Positions 27,819-37,309 of a stretch of 64,000 nucleotides of DNA are shown piece by piece (the stretch's first letter is position 1; every line of letters starts with the position of its first letter). Under the pieces are notes generated by a model. The model was not told the DNA's origin and made no database searches. It saw only the letters and a list, made by a program, of their open reading frames with translations. The position numbers and the translations under genes are program-made. The DNA comes from Thermoleophilia bacterium (GTDB taxonomy: Bacteria > Actinomycetota > Thermoleophilia > UBA2241): the NCBI GenBank assembly GCA_041393415.1, contig JAWKKE010000001.1, forward strand, positions 620,001-684,000, written 5' to 3'.

Positions 27819-28658
27819 CTAGAGTGCCGTTGGGCCTTCAAGAACCGCAAGACCAACACGCATGGCCTCGAAGTTCTCGCGCACATCGTGCACGCGAAAC
27901 ACGTGCGCGCATGCGAGCATGCCGAGCACTGTCGTCGCGACAGTCCCGATTGTGCGCTGTGCCGGCTCGGATCCCAAGATCACGCCGAGGAAACGTTTGC
28001 GCGAGGCCCCCAGCACCACCGGGCGGCCAAGCGTGGCAAACCGATCAAGATGCCGAAGCAGTGTCAGGTTGTGATCCAGAGTCTTCCCGAAACCGATGCC
28101 TGGGTCCACGAGTATCTGATCTTCGCGAACGCCGTGGGCAATGGCGTAACTCATACGTTCTTCAAGGAAGGTGAGGACGTCGTCGACCACGTCGTCGTAC
28201 ACAGGATCGTCCTGCATCGTCTTCGGCTGTCCCCGCATGTGCATCAAGCAGACGGGGCAGCCATACTCGGCTACAACCTCGACCATCGCCGTGTCGGCAC
28301 GAAGGGCGCTCACATCGTTGATCATCCGCGCTCCGGCGGCCAGCGTTCGCCGTGCCACCTCGGCCTTCACCGTGTCGACCGAGAGCGGCACACCGACCGC
28401 GCCCGCCAGTTCCTCCACGACGGGCAGCACACGACGCACCTCTTCGCCCACAGACACGGGCTCAGAACCGGGCCTCGTCGATTCTCCCCCAACATCAAGA
28501 ATCGCCGCCCCCTCACGCACCAATCGAAGGCCCTGGGTAAGCGCTTTGTCGGCAGAGAAGTACTGACCTCCATCGGAGAACGAGTCAGGCGTCACATTCA
28601 GGATACCCATGATGCACGGGAACTGGAGAGGTAGGGAACAGCTCGGCTGAGCCAGCAC
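27819..28658 (-). CDS. folP: Dihydropteroate synthase
   Basis: 279 residues. The TIM barrel has MGILNVTPDSFSDGG and DVGGESTRPG, the two pterin/pABA signatures. It condenses pABA with pterin pyrophosphate and is the sulfonamide target. A GTG start follows folE after 12 bases. Confidence 0.96.
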   Translation of the reverse strand: MLAQPSCSLPLQFPCIMGILNVTPDSFSDGGQYFSADKALTQGLRLVREGAAILDVGGESTRPGSEPVSVGEEVRRVLPVVEELAGAVGVPLSVDTVKAEVARRTLAAGARMINDVSALRADTAMVEVVAEYGCPVCLMHMRGQPKTMQDDPVYDDVVDDVLTFLEERMSYAIAHGVREDQILVDPGIGFGKTLDHNLTLLRHLDRFATLGRPVVLGASRKRFLGVILGSEPAQRTIGTVATTVLGMLACAHVFRVHDVRENFEAMRVGLAVLEGPTAL

Positions 28659-28670
28659 GATCGGGATGCT

Positions 28671-29240
28671 TCAGCGCGGCGCGGTGATAAGGGCGAAAGC
28701 CTCGGCACGCGTCGCATCGTGCGACTGGATGATCCCGCGCACGGCGCTTGTTACAGTCTGCGCGCCCGGCGTGCGCACGCCGCGCATGGACATGCACAGG
28801 TGCTCCGCCTGGATCATGACAAGCGCCCCGAGAGGATTGAGAGCCCGCACGATCGCATCGGCAACCTCGGAGGTGATGCGCTCTTGAAGCTGCGGGCGCG
28901 CCGCCACCTGGCGGACAACACGGGCGAGCTTGGAAAGTCCGGCGATGTGCCCATCCTTACTTGGAATGTAGACGACATGGGCCATGCCCGCGAACGGCAA
29001 CAAGTGATGCTCGCACACTGAGTAGAAATCGATGTCGCGAATCACCACCATTTCGCGGTGATGATCGCCGGTCATGGCGACAAGCAACTCCGCAGGGTCT
29101 GGGGCGCCGATCCCGGAGAAGATCTCCTCGTACATCTCGGCCACACGGCGCGGCGTGCCGACCAATCCGGGTCGCGTGAGGTCTTCGCCGATCCCCTCGA
29201 GAATCAACCGCACGCCGTCTTGAATCTTCTCCTGGTCCAC
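28671..29240 (-). CDS. folE: GTP cyclohydrolase I
   Basis: 189 residues. The zinc ligands are in CEHHLLPF and in EHLCMSMRGV, and the fold ends LIT. It opens GTP to dihydroneopterin triphosphate, starting folate synthesis. GTG start, 11 bases after ftsH. Confidence 0.97.
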   Translation of the reverse strand: MDQEKIQDGVRLILEGIGEDLTRPGLVGTPRRVAEMYEEIFSGIGAPDPAELLVAMTGDHHREMVVIRDIDFYSVCEHHLLPFAGMAHVVYIPSKDGHIAGLSKLARVVRQVAARPQLQERITSEVADAIVRALNPLGALVMIQAEHLCMSMRGVRTPGAQTVTSAVRGIIQSHDATRAEAFALITAPR

Positions 29241-29251
29241 GCGAGCGCCGA

Positions 29252-31204
29252 TCAGGTCGCTTCGGGATTGACGTGCGCCGGTTTCGGCACGGGAGGTGGA
29301 GTCACCGATGACGGCTTGGGACGTTCCGGCGTCTGATTCTCCAAGCGACGCGCAGCCTTTTCGTCCCGCTCGCGGAAGACCTCTTCTTCCGGCACGCCAT
29401 CGAGAAGCGCCTCGAACTCAGAAGCCTCGATCGTCTCGCGCTGAATGAGAACCCTGCTGATCTGATCGAGCTGATCGCGCCTCTCCGAGAGGAGGTCCTT
29501 GGCGGTTTGGTGCGCCTCCTCGATGATGCGGCGGATTTCGTCGTCGATCTGCTTGGCGACTTCCTCAGAGTAGTCGGCCTGCTGCTGGAACTCACGTCCG
29601 AGGAATGGCATGGACTGATCGTGTCCGAGCGTTCGTGGGCCAAGCTCCTCGCTCATGCCGAAGCGCATGACCATCTGCTTTGCCGTCGCCGTAGCCTTCT
29701 CGAGGTCGTTGGCCGCCCCTGTCGTGATCTCGCCAAAGACGACTTCCTCCGCGGCACGGCCGCCCAGGGTCATGGCAAGCGTATCCATAAGCTGGGCCTT
29801 CGTGGTCAGGAACTTATCTTCTGTGGGCAGCGAGATGGTGTAGCCCAGCGCCTGGCCGCGGCTGACAACGGAGATCTTGTGAACCGGGTCGGTGTGCTCG
29901 AGAAAGTGCCCAACGAAGGCGTGCCCCATTTCGTGATAGGCCGTGATGATCTTCTCCTTCTCGGAGATGATGCGCGTCTTCTTCTCGGGCCCCGCGAGCA
30001 CCCGCATGATGCCTTCTTCGAGCTCGTGCATCTCGATGGTTTTCTTGCCGTGACGCGCGGCAAGCAGCGCGGCCTCGTTGACGAGGTTGGCGAGATCGGC
30101 GCCCGTGAACCCTGGCGTCTGAGCGGCGAGCGCGTCGAGATCGATGTCCTTGGCCAGCGGCTTGCCGCGCGAATGCACCTCGAGAATGCGCATACGACCA
30201 GGTCGGTCGGGACGATCCACGACGATCTGCCGGTCGAAGCGCCCTGGACGCAGAAGGGCAGGGTCCAGGATATCCGGCCGGTTGGTCGCCGCAATGAGAA
30301 TGATGTTGTCCTTCATCTCGAAGCCGTCCATCTCGACCAGTAACTGGTTGAGCGTTTGCTCGCGCTCGTCGTGGCCACCACCCATGCCCGCGCCACGATG
30401 ACGACCGACAGCGTCGATTTCGTCGACGAAGACGATACAGGGAGAGTTCTGCTTGGCCTGCTCGAACAGGTCGCGGACGCGCGAGGCGCCCACACCCACG
30501 AACATCTCCACGAAGTCCGAGCCGGAGATACTGAAGAACGGCACACCGGCCTCGCCGGCAACGGCTCGCGCCAAGAGCGTCTTGCCGGTGCCGGGCGGAC
30601 CATACAGCAAGACGCCCTTCGGGATACGCGCGCCGAGTTGCTGGAACTTGCGCGGATTCTCGAGGAACTCCTTGATCTCGTGCAGTTCCTCAACCGCCTC
30701 ATCTGCACCAGCGACATCCTTGAAGGTCACCTTTGGAGAATCCGCAGTGAGCCGTTTCGCGCGGCTCTTGCCGAAGCTCATGACCTTCGACCCGCCGCCC
30801 TGCATTCGATTCATGATGAAGAGCCACAACCCGATGATGATGATGAAGGGAAGAATGAACGATAGCGCGCTAAGCCACCAGGAGTTGCTCGGAGGAACCG
30901 AGTTCACAACGACATTCGGGTGAGCCGCGAGGAGTTCTGTGACGACACCGGCATCCGGGTACCCAACTTCGTACTCGACGGCCGGCTTGGCATTGGTCGT
31001 AACGTGCAGTGTTTGATCGCCGATGAGCATATCGACGCGCGCCACTCTGTTGGCTTCGAGATCGGCGACGAAGCTGTTCTCCGGACCCGAGAACGAGTAC
31101 TCGGGTCCGGTATCGTTACGGCTCTGCAGCGCCCACTCGATTACTAGCGCCAGAATGATGACAATAATGATGGGGAAGAGAGCGCTGCGAATGAATCTGC
31201 TCAC
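29252..31204 (-). CDS. ftsH: FtsH ATP-dependent membrane zinc protease
   Basis: About 650 residues. Two membrane helices (about 8-25 and 109-131) flank a periplasmic domain. The AAA domain has Walker A GPPGTGKT (202-209) and the SRH region, and the peptidase has HEMGH. The tail is rich in Pro and charged residues. GTG 31204 is chosen because the first helix begins just after it and AGAAGGG lies upstream; the frame continues to 31492 without membrane-protein features. It follows hpt after about 90 bases, as in other actinobacteria. Confidence 0.96.
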   Translation of the reverse strand: MSRFIRSALFPIIIVIILALVIEWALQSRNDTGPEYSFSGPENSFVADLEANRVARVDMLIGDQTLHVTTNAKPAVEYEVGYPDAGVVTELLAAHPNVVVNSVPPSNSWWLSALSFILPFIIIIGLWLFIMNRMQGGGSKVMSFGKSRAKRLTADSPKVTFKDVAGADEAVEELHEIKEFLENPRKFQQLGARIPKGVLLYGPPGTGKTLLARAVAGEAGVPFFSISGSDFVEMFVGVGASRVRDLFEQAKQNSPCIVFVDEIDAVGRHRGAGMGGGHDEREQTLNQLLVEMDGFEMKDNIILIAATNRPDILDPALLRPGRFDRQIVVDRPDRPGRMRILEVHSRGKPLAKDIDLDALAAQTPGFTGADLANLVNEAALLAARHGKKTIEMHELEEGIMRVLAGPEKKTRIISEKEKIITAYHEMGHAFVGHFLEHTDPVHKISVVSRGQALGYTISLPTEDKFLTTKAQLMDTLAMTLGGRAAEEVVFGEITTGAANDLEKATATAKQMVMRFGMSEELGPRTLGHDQSMPFLGREFQQQADYSEEVAKQIDDEIRRIIEEAHQTAKDLLSERRDQLDQISRVLIQRETIEASEFEALLDGVPEEEVFRERDEKAARRLENQTPERPKPSSVTPPPVPKPAHVNPEAT

Positions 31205-31296
31205 GTAAGCCCTTCTGAACGGGAACGTCTGGCCATTTGAGGGCAGGGTTGCCCCGCACAGGACGCCTGGAATCTCAGCGTAGCATACCCCCCAAT

Positions 31297-31863
31297 CTAC
31301 AGCAACGAACCGCCGTGCTCGACGCTTTCGGCGACCGCCTCGGGGCTGACGGCGCCGATAAAATCGAGCGTGCGAAACCGCTCCGCAAGGTCGAGACCGT
31401 AGCCGACGACGAAGCGATTGTCGATCTCGAACCCCACGTAGCGGCACGGGATGTCGGTGCGCCTGCGTGACGGCTTCGTGAGGAGAGCGCACACCTCCAA
31501 CGATGCCGGCCCCCGGTTGCGAAGGGTCTTGAGCAGATAGCTCAGCGTGAGCCCCGAGTCGACGATGTCTTCGACGATGATGACGTGCCGGCCGTCGATC
31601 TCGTGATCGAGATCCTTAAGAATGCGTACAACTCCGGAGGAGTCTGTCGCCGACCCGTAGCTCGAAACCGCCATGAAGTCCAGCGTGACCGGCACCGAGA
31701 TCTGTCGCGCGAGGTCGGCCATGAAGAAGACGGCGCCCTTGAGGATGCCGACGAGCGCAATCTCCCGACCGGCATAGTCGGCGGATATCTCAGCGGCCAG
31801 TGCGGTCACCTTGGCCGCAAGTTCGTCGCGAGTCACGAGTACGTCGGTGATGAGCGCAGTCAC
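31297..31863 (-). CDS. hpt: Hypoxanthine phosphoribosyltransferase
   Basis: 188 residues. The PRPP-binding loop is VIIVEDIVDSGLTL and the substrate-side KDLDHEIDGRHV precedes it. It salvages hypoxanthine/guanine. GTG 31863 overlaps the tilS stop by four bases (GTGA) with AGGAGG close upstream, so it is coupled to tilS. Confidence 0.95.
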   Translation of the reverse strand: MTALITDVLVTRDELAAKVTALAAEISADYAGREIALVGILKGAVFFMADLARQISVPVTLDFMAVSSYGSATDSSGVVRILKDLDHEIDGRHVIIVEDIVDSGLTLSYLLKTLRNRGPASLEVCALLTKPSRRRTDIPCRYVGFEIDNRFVVGYGLDLAERFRTLDFIGAVSPEAVAESVEHGGSLL

Positions 31864-33293
31864 ACTACCTCCTCGCACAGACAGAGCGTCCAGCGACTAC
31901 TCTCGTGCACCCGGTACTCGTGTGCAACCCGCCCGCGGAAGACGCCGTCGCGCCCAACGAAGCCGACCCAAACCGCAACGCCGTCGACGTCGAGAACAAC
32001 GGCGCGCGCGCGCTCGTCTGCGAGGACGCGCGCGCCGGCCAGAAAGCGTGCCACCGTGGTCTCTGCCGCAAGGCCGAGGGGGCGAAAGCGTTCGCCGCGC
32101 CGCGGATGACGAATCACGACAGCTTGCGGCGGCTCCGCCAGCCCCACGGCGGCCTGCGTAGCATGTGTCGGGAGATGTGCCCCTACGTCGAGCCGCGAGC
32201 GCCACTTGCGCTCGCAGAACCTGACACTCGTGTCGGCCTTCCGAACTACGCGCACCGAGACATCTGGACAGCAATGGGGTGCGCGGCGGCGGCGGAGGCG
32301 TAGCAGACCGCCGCCGCGCACAGCCTCCAAGTCGCAGACAAGCAGCGCGCGTCCAGCGTCGTCACGGCGTTCCAGCAGATCGATGAGGCCCTCAATGGAG
32401 CGCCGCTCGACGAGCGCCTCGTTCCCCGCCGCATTGCGCACCAGTTCGTGCAGGATGAGTGCTCGCATCGACCGAGACTCCAAGCGCAGCGCCTCCACGT
32501 CGAGCGCAGCGATCTCGTCCGAACCGCACGAACGAGTCACACGAGAGAGCCCCGCCGAAGCCGCAGAAGCAAGGATATCGGCGTCGGCCGCGGCCAACTC
32601 GGCCGCCGCGCACAGGGTCTCTGCTACAAGTGGATTGATTCGGCGGAGCAGAGGCAGGACCTCGAGACGGATGAGGTTGCGAGCGTAGCGCGGCTCACAG
32701 TTGGTGATGTCTTCTCCGTAGGCGATGCCGCGACGGCGGCAGAGATCGCGGATCTCATCGCCACCGAGACAGAGAAGGGGGCGAGCGAGGTCGCCCTGGC
32801 GCGCACGCATGCCGGCGAGACCACGCGGCGTGGCGTACTTCGCCAACCGGTAGAGGACGGTCTCGGCTTGGTCATCGCGATTGTGAGCCGTCACGATGAC
32901 GTCGTAGCCCCGCTCTCCGCAAAGACGACGCGCCGCGTCGTAGCGCAGAGAACGGGCACGCTCCTGGAAGTTGCCCCCCGAGAGCTTGCGCGGAAGCCTT
33001 ACGACATGAACCGGCATCCGGCTGCGCAGACAGGCCTCCTCGACAATGCGACGATCACGAGTGGAGTCGGCACCACGCGTCGCATAGTCGACGTGGAGCA
33101 CACCTGCCTGCAATCCCAGCTCCAAGCGCGCGTCGACTTCACCAAGCAGCCAGTGCAAAGCCATCGAGTCCGCGCCGCCCGACAGAAGGAGTAACGGCCG
33201 CTCGCCCCGACGCAGCAACTCACGTTCGCGCACGAAGGCGCAGACTCGCTGCACAAGACGGTAGTCGCTGCCAGTGACCGAGGCTGCCGTCAA
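31860..33293 (-). CDS. tilS: tRNA(Ile)-lysidine synthase
   Basis: 477 residues, N-type ATP-pyrophosphatase. The PP-loop is LLSGGADSMA (SGGADS 38-43) and HNRDDQAETVLYRL is the TilS signature. C-terminal TilS substrate-recognition domains follow. It makes lysidine at C34 of tRNA-Ile(CAU). TTG 33293 is favoured by GGAGGG five bases before it. First gene of tilS-hpt-ftsH-folE. Confidence 0.94.
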   Translation of the reverse strand: MTAASVTGSDYRLVQRVCAFVRERELLRRGERPLLLLSGGADSMALHWLLGEVDARLELGLQAGVLHVDYATRGADSTRDRRIVEEACLRSRMPVHVVRLPRKLSGGNFQERARSLRYDAARRLCGERGYDVIVTAHNRDDQAETVLYRLAKYATPRGLAGMRARQGDLARPLLCLGGDEIRDLCRRRGIAYGEDITNCEPRYARNLIRLEVLPLLRRINPLVAETLCAAAELAAADADILASAASAGLSRVTRSCGSDEIAALDVEALRLESRSMRALILHELVRNAAGNEALVERRSIEGLIDLLERRDDAGRALLVCDLEAVRGGGLLRLRRRRAPHCCPDVSVRVVRKADTSVRFCERKWRSRLDVGAHLPTHATQAAVGLAEPPQAVVIRHPRRGERFRPLGLAAETTVARFLAGARVLADERARAVVLDVDGVAVWVGFVGRDGVFRGRVAHEYRVHESSRWTLCLCEEVV

Positions 33294-33458
33294 TCTACAC
33301 CCTCCGCCCGGAGCCCTGACGCGAGGGACGAGCAGAGCATACTTGACGTCGAACGTCCCTGTCTCCGTCCATGCAACCGGCCTGTGCGCACTGCGACCTC
33401 CCTCGAGCTGACGCAGCGCGGAACCGATCGAGCCTGCAGAAGGAAGTCCTCCAACACC

Positions 33459-33484
33459 AAAAAGGGCACCCTCTCGGACGCCCT
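33459..33484 (-). terminator. Intrinsic terminator of tRNA-fMet
   Basis: On the minus strand AGGGCG and TGCCCT form a six-pair stem (one G-T) around a ten-base loop, followed by TTTTT. It begins about ten bases after the tRNA CCA end. Confidence 0.7.
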
Positions 33485-33494
33485 CGGCAGATGT

Positions 33495-33571
<77 letters not shown>

Positions 33572-33694
33572 ACGTATTGGGTTATTGATGATAGCGCACC
33601 TGCGAACGAAGTGCAAAAGGGCAGGTAGCGTGGTCACAGGCGCACTTGCGAGGACAGTCTGTAGAAGGGAAGCCGGTACGCCGATAAGAGGTGA

Positions 33695-34786
33695 GTGTCC
33701 TCCCTCGCCCAACAGTATCTCCTGACTCGCGCCCGACACATCGTTGCGACGGTCGTTCTCGCCGTCACCGCGACGACGCTCGTCGTCCCATCCACCGCCC
33801 TTGCGATTCCCGGCGGCGGAGGCCTCGACAACCTACAGACGCGGGCCGCCGCCGTGCGCACAGAAATCGCACGGCTCGACCGCCAGGCAAGCGCCTCCGT
33901 CGAGCGGTACAACCAGGCGCGCGCCACGCTGGACGCAAGCTCCGCCCGCCTCATCCTCGCTCGCCGATCGTTGGCGCGCACGGAAGCCCAGCTAGCGTCT
34001 GCACAGACGAACTTGAACGAGCACATCGCCGGAATGTACAAGTACGATCAGCCCGGACTCCTCGACGTGCTCCTCAGTCTCGACGACTTCGTCGAAGTGG
34101 ACAAACAGCTGGAGTACCTACAGCTCGTTCACGACGCCGACGCCGACACGGTTGTGGCTTATGAGGCGCTGGCGCGACAACAGCAGGAGCAGGCGCAGAC
34201 CGCCGAGGCAGAGCGCATCTCGGCTCTGCACGACGAGATGGAAGTCCGAGCACGTCGCGACGAGATCGAGCGCAAACTGGCCTCTCGCTCGGCACTCCTG
34301 AAGCAACTCGACGGGAACATCAAGAACCTCCTCGCCCGCCAGGCCGAACGCGAGGCGGAAGCGGCCCAAGCCCTCGCGCGCCAGACTGGCGTCGATCTCG
34401 AGAGACTCGCCGCCACCCCCGCGCAGCGCGCCGTCGTGGTTGAGACCATGAAGCACCTCGGCATCCCCTACGTGTGGGGCGGTGCCTCGCCCTCTCAAGG
34501 CTTCGATTGTTCGGGGCTCGTGATGTACGTCTTCCACAAGTTCGGCGTCGACGTGCTTCACGGCGCCACGTTGCAGTCGCGAGGAGGCACGCCGGTGCCG
34601 CTGGGCAAGCTGCAGCCTGCAGACCTCGTCTTCTTCGGGACAACCGCCTTCTATCATCACGTCGGGATCTACATCGGCAACGGACTCTTCATTGAAGCAC
34701 CACACACCGGCGATGTCGTCAAGATCAGCAAGCTCGCGGGTCGCGGCTGCACCTTCGCGTGCCGCTACCCGCTCAGACTGCGCTGA
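33695..34786 (+). CDS. Secreted NlpC/P60 peptidoglycan endopeptidase with coiled coil
   Basis: 363 residues. A signal peptide (about 1-37, ending ALA) is followed by a long alpha-helical coiled coil (about 43-235) and an NlpC/P60 domain (about 245-363). The catalytic Cys is in FDCSGLV (C272) and the His is in YHHVGIYIG (H322). It resembles the RipA/PcsB/CwlO type that cleaves stem peptides during growth or division, the coiled coil usually keeping it inactive until bound by FtsEX-like partners. GTG 33695 has AGAGGTG upstream; GTG 33691 is out of frame. Confidence 0.9.
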   Translation: MSSLAQQYLLTRARHIVATVVLAVTATTLVVPSTALAIPGGGGLDNLQTRAAAVRTEIARLDRQASASVERYNQARATLDASSARLILARRSLARTEAQLASAQTNLNEHIAGMYKYDQPGLLDVLLSLDDFVEVDKQLEYLQLVHDADADTVVAYEALARQQQEQAQTAEAERISALHDEMEVRARRDEIERKLASRSALLKQLDGNIKNLLARQAEREAEAAQALARQTGVDLERLAATPAQRAVVVETMKHLGIPYVWGGASPSQGFDCSGLVMYVFHKFGVDVLHGATLQSRGGTPVPLGKLQPADLVFFGTTAFYHHVGIYIGNGLFIEAPHTGDVVKISKLAGRGCTFACRYPLRLR

Positions 34787-34829
34787 AGCCGCGCTGTCGC
34801 GCAATCAACCTGCGCGGTAGACTGGCCTC

Positions 34830-35153
34830 ATGAGCAATCTCGTGCTCCTCATCATCGGCCTCGTTTGCGCCGCGCTCGTCTTGGCGATGCTTGCCTACGT
34901 TGCCCACAGGGCGTGGCGGGTCTACAAACGCGGAATGCGCGTGTCGCGCAACGTCGCCCCGCTCCTTGCGCAAGTCGACGCGTGGAGCATCATCGTCGAA
35001 GCTCAAGCTCAACGCCTGGGCGACAACGCGGCCGCCATCAGCGAGAACGTTGCACGCATCCAGGCGAGCGTGCAACGCCTCACCATTCTCGCTCAAGCGC
35101 TGCGCGAGGGCTCGGCGCCGTACCGGAGACTACGCAACTACCTCGGGCTGTAG
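34830..35153 (+). CDS. Small membrane-anchored helical protein, unknown function
   Basis: 107 residues. One N-terminal membrane helix (about 4-26) and a basic stretch (HRAWRVYKRGMR) lead into an amphipathic helix or coiled coil (about 50-95). I do not recognise a family with confidence; the layout is like DUF948-type proteins. It follows the NlpC/P60 gene by 43 bases and may be cotranscribed, so a role at the cell envelope is plausible but unproven. Confidence 0.65.
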   Translation: MSNLVLLIIGLVCAALVLAMLAYVAHRAWRVYKRGMRVSRNVAPLLAQVDAWSIIVEAQAQRLGDNAAAISENVARIQASVQRLTILAQALREGSAPYRRLRNYLGL

Positions 35154-35221
35154 TCGTACTCGCTCATGCGCACCGTCCTCGGCGCACCACGCGGCATCCG
35201 CTTCGCGCACATGGCGCAGCG

Positions 35222-36343
35222 CTAGCTCAACACGCTGGCGAGCGGTGCATATGGCAGCCCGTGCGCGGTCGCCACCGAAGGAATCGTGAGCTCGCCTTCG
35301 TAGACATTGACACCGAGCGCCAGTGCGACGTCATCTCTCACCGCCGTCTCAAAGCCCTTACTGGCAAGCGCGATCCCGTAGGGCAGCGTCGCACTCGTGA
35401 GCGCCAGCGTCGACGTACGCGCCACGGCACCGGGCATGTTCGACACACAGTAGTGCACCACGCCGTCGACGACATATGTCGGATCACTGTGGGTTGTGGG
35501 TCGCGAGGTCTCGAAGCAGCCACCCTGATCGATGGAGACATCCACGAGCACTGACCCGGCCTGCATCCTCTGAATCATGGCTCGGGTCACAATGCGGGGC
35601 GCTTGCGCGCCGCCAGGCAACAAGACCGCACCTACGACCAGATCCGCGTCGGCGATCTCCTCTTCGATGGCGCTACTGTTCGACAACACCGTTTCGAGAC
35701 GTCCCCCGAAGATGTCATCGAGATACGCCAGCTTGTCGGCTCGCGTATCGAGAACAACCGTGCGTGCACGAAGGCCTTCGGATATCTTGGCAGCGTTCAG
35801 TCCAACCGTTCCGCCCCCAATGATGACTACCTTGGCCGGCGGGACGCCCGTCACGCCGCCCAACAGCACGCCGCGGCCACCGTGGTTCTTCTGCAGATGA
35901 GTCGCCCCGGCCTGAATCGCCAGGCGTCCAGCGACCTCGCTCATGGGAAAGAGCAGAGGGTGCGATCCATTGTCGAGAGCAACCGTCTCATAGGCGAGGC
36001 CTTTGACCCCGGCCTCGAGTAGCGCCACGGTAAGATCCTTCGCGTAGTCCGCGCCAAGGTGGAGGTAGGTGTAGAGGATCTGTCCGCGGCGGAGACGCGG
36101 CCACTCGACGGGCAGCGGCTCCTTGACCTTGACGATCAAGTCTGCGGCGGCGAACACGTCGTCCGCCGTACTGAGGCGCGCTCCGGCAGCAAGGTAGGCA
36201 TCGTCACTGAATCCACTTCCCAGACCGGCGCCCGTCTCGACGACGACACTGTGGCCGGCGCGAATGTACTCTCGTACGCCGATGGGCGTGACGGCAACAC
36301 GATACTCCTCGTCCTTGATCTCTTTCGGGACGCCGACGATCAT
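35222..36343 (-). CDS. ald: Alanine dehydrogenase
   Basis: 373 residues. The opening MIVGVPKEIKDEEYRVA, the catalytic Lys/His region, and the NAD-binding VVIIGGGTVGLNAAK are typical of Ald. It interconverts alanine and pyruvate plus ammonia with NADH, and links to the alanine racemase at 59 kb. It faces away from the downstream SDR leader. Confidence 0.96.
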   Translation of the reverse strand: MIVGVPKEIKDEEYRVAVTPIGVREYIRAGHSVVVETGAGLGSGFSDDAYLAAGARLSTADDVFAAADLIVKVKEPLPVEWPRLRRGQILYTYLHLGADYAKDLTVALLEAGVKGLAYETVALDNGSHPLLFPMSEVAGRLAIQAGATHLQKNHGGRGVLLGGVTGVPPAKVVIIGGGTVGLNAAKISEGLRARTVVLDTRADKLAYLDDIFGGRLETVLSNSSAIEEEIADADLVVGAVLLPGGAQAPRIVTRAMIQRMQAGSVLVDVSIDQGGCFETSRPTTHSDPTYVVDGVVHYCVSNMPGAVARTSTLALTSATLPYGIALASKGFETAVRDDVALALGVNVYEGELTIPSVATAHGLPYAPLASVLS

Positions 36344-36476
36344 AGGAACACCTCATCCTTCTCGCTGTGTCACCCACTCCGGTCGCGCCACGGGATCAGC
36401 GCCTGCAAAGCATACACTTGATACACCGAAACATGAACGCGCACGAGTCTGCCGATCGACCCGAAGGAGAAGAACA

Positions 36477-36536
36477 GTGATTCTGCCTACCTTGACTGGT
36501 CTGCACACGTACTGCAGCAGCGAGCCAGACGTATGA
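36477..36536 (+). CDS. 19-residue leader ORF coupled to the SDR gene
   Basis: GTG at 36477 has a strong GAAGGAG site seven bases upstream, encodes MILPTLTGLHTYCSSEPDV, and ends at a TGA that overlaps the SDR start as ATGA. The SDR itself lacks a clear ribosome site. A coupled leader peptide is the simplest reading; whether the peptide matters is unknown. Confidence 0.5.
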   Translation: MILPTLTGLHTYCSSEPDV

Positions 36537-37309
36537 ACGTCGGCGAGGCACGCATTCTCGTCGTGGGTGGAGTCCGCCGCCTTGGCGGCCAGATCGCCCT
36601 CGACCTTGCAGCCCACGGCGCCAACGTGTGCATCTCGACGCGCACGAAGGACGACGACGCCGAGGCGGCGCTCGAGCGACTACGCCGTGCCGGATCGGAC
36701 GCTCATCTCGCAATCGGTGATGTGAGCTGGAGCGGCGGAGCCGCCAGCCTCGTCAATCAAGCGAGTCGAGCCTTGGAGGGACTGGATGCGCTGGTCTTCG
36801 CGGCCAGCGGGCCTTTCGTGCCCGCGCGGCCAGAGAATATCGATGAGGCCGCATGGAACTCGTCGTTCGACACGATCGCCAAGGGCTTCTTCGCCGTCGC
36901 GTGCGCGGCTCGACACGAATTCGCGCAGCGCCGCACAGCGACGCCATCGAGCGCGGACGGCGCCGGCGAGGCTGGCGTGATCGTCGCCATCACCGACCAC
37001 CTTGGGATGCATGCATCGGCGCACTTCGCCGCTCACGGCGCTGCGAAAGCGGCGCAGATCCACCTCGTTCAACAGTTGGCGCGCGCATGGGCAGACGAGG
37101 GCATTCGCGTCTGCGGAGTGGCTCCGGGACCGGTAGATCTCGAGGACGACGAACGGCGCGCAGCGACGCTGCGAGCGGCGGCACGCGCCGCCGTTCCGCA
37201 ACTAGTGAGCGCCGCGGACATTGGCCGCGGCGTGCGCTTCTGCCTCGAGACGCACGCCATCACCGGCGTCAATATCCCGATCGATAATGGCGCCCTCCTG
37301 ATGCACTGA
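36533..37309 (+). CDS. PTR1/FolM-like short-chain dehydrogenase lacking the catalytic Tyr
   Basis: 258 residues with a Rossmann fold. GGVRRLGGQIA (12-22) has the paired Arg of the pteridine-reductase branch, and ITDH places Asp155 where PTR1 and FolM also have Asp instead of Ser. The catalytic Tyr of YxxxK is His168 (HGAAK, K172 kept). Normal SDR reduction depends on that Tyr, so activity may be altered or lost, or the His may act as the acid. A dihydropterin substrate is possible by analogy only. The ATG lacks its own ribosome site and overlaps a 19-codon leader. The 3' end overlaps pucR by 41 bases. Confidence 0.8.
   Translation: MNVGEARILVVGGVRRLGGQIALDLAAHGANVCISTRTKDDDAEAALERLRRAGSDAHLAIGDVSWSGGAASLVNQASRALEGLDALVFAASGPFVPARPENIDEAAWNSSFDTIAKGFFAVACAARHEFAQRRTATPSSADGAGEAGVIVAITDHLGMHASAHFAAHGAAKAAQIHLVQQLARAWADEGIRVCGVAPGPVDLEDDERRAATLRAAARAAVPQLVSAADIGRGVRFCLETHAITGVNIPIDNGALLMH

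Noticed and set aside
33294..33494. Gene or RNA in the 200 bases between tilS and tRNA-fMet
   Set aside because: Only the tRNA terminator is visible; no ORF with a ribosome site was seen.
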